DNA of 64,000 bases, taken from the NCBI GenBank assembly GCA_019339365.1, contig CP079859.1, forward strand, positions 3,224,001 to 3,288,000, written 5' to 3'. This document shows positions 63,847 to 64,000 of the stretch, piece by piece. Made by a program: the position numbers and the translations under genes. How positions within the stretch are numbered: the first letter of the stretch is position 1; every line of letters begins with the position of its first letter. Source of the DNA: Vibrio neptunius. GTDB taxonomy: Bacteria > Pseudomonadota > Gammaproteobacteria > Enterobacterales > Vibrionaceae. The notes under the pieces are model-generated. The model made no database searches and was not told the origin of the DNA. It worked only from the letters and a program-made list of their open reading frames with translations.

Positions 63847-64000
63847 TTATAGAGACTTCAGCGTACCCTTTGGTAGCACTGCAGTAACGAAATCTTTCTT
63901 GATAACAACTTCGTTATTCGTGTTTAGCTCGATTGAGATGTAGTCGTTGTCTTCTGCAATCTTAGTGATTTTACCTACTAGGCCACCGCTAGTTAGAACT
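63847..64000 (-). CDS. yajC: YajC, Sec accessory subunit (partial)
   Basis: C-terminal 50 codons of yajC, N-terminus beyond the window. VLTSGGLVGKITKIAEDNDY and IELNTNNEVVIKKDFVTAVLPKGTL match the YajC soluble domain. In E. coli YajC is a single-helix protein associated with SecDF. Upstream of secD on the same strand, as in the yajC-secD-secF operon. Confidence 0.9.
   Translation of the reverse strand, partial: VLTSGGLVGKITKIAEDNDYISIELNTNNEVVIKKDFVTAVLPKGTLKSL

Overview
The window is chromosomal core DNA of a gammaproteobacterium, almost certainly a Vibrio. The basis is protein-level recognition of most genes plus Vibrio-like traits: a secreted GH19 chitinase beside guaAB, a DUF2850 protein, a short-Q-loop bd oxidase, PstC and PstA with large extra domains, and a phoB-phoR-pstS / ppk-ppx / pstCAB-phoU superlocus. 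No tRNA, rRNA, CRISPR, integrase, insertion sequence or prophage was seen.

Layout. 1-6.9 kb: 3' part-truncated chitinase, guaA-guaB (purine synthesis) divergent from xseA, a YfgJ zinc ribbon and a GAF-GGDEF protein. 7.3-15.1 kb: a minus-strand housekeeping run rodZ-ispG-hisS-yfgM-bamB-der followed by an AlaX-type editing protein. 15.5-19.7 kb: rlmN, csdE, tcdA, mltA, DUF2850 gene. 19.9-31.1 kb: argA facing recD-recB-recC. 31.2-38.5 kb: a TDT-type transporter divergent from a LysR regulator, then an RND efflux pump with a divergent TetR regulator. 38.6-40.7 kb: yebG with a LexA box, cutC, ppk2. 40.7-53.2 kb: phosphate and polyphosphate superlocus with three recognisable Pho boxes. 53.2-55.9 kb: rdgC, trhP, yfhL. 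56-60.9 kb: cydB-cydA, mepA, a decayed DUF1904 gene, an orphan sugar-type binding protein. 61-64 kb: secF-secD-yajC (yajC cut by the window edge).

How the genes work together. PhoR/PhoB sense phosphate through PstSCAB-PhoU and probably drive pstCAB-phoU, ppk-ppx and phoBR-pstS. PPK1, PPX and PPK2 make, break and use polyphosphate. RecBCD, RdgC, XseA and YebG form a DNA repair set. RodZ, MltA and MepA act on the cell wall. BamB, YfgM and SecDF-YajC act in protein export and outer-membrane assembly.

The most striking feature is not an exotic system. At least eight otherwise ordinary genes (mltA, recC, TDT transporter, ppk2, phoR, rdgC, mepA, DUF1904 gene) are broken by single-base indels, nearly all in mononucleotide runs, and restoring one base gives a normal-length family member in most cases. 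Several are unlikely to be lost together in a free-living Vibrio, so homopolymer errors in the assembly are the leading explanation. Nothing I can see qualifies as a convincing new biological system. The least explained DNA is the 21.24-21.70 kb gap between argA and recD and the 27.43-27.68 kb gap between recC and recB.
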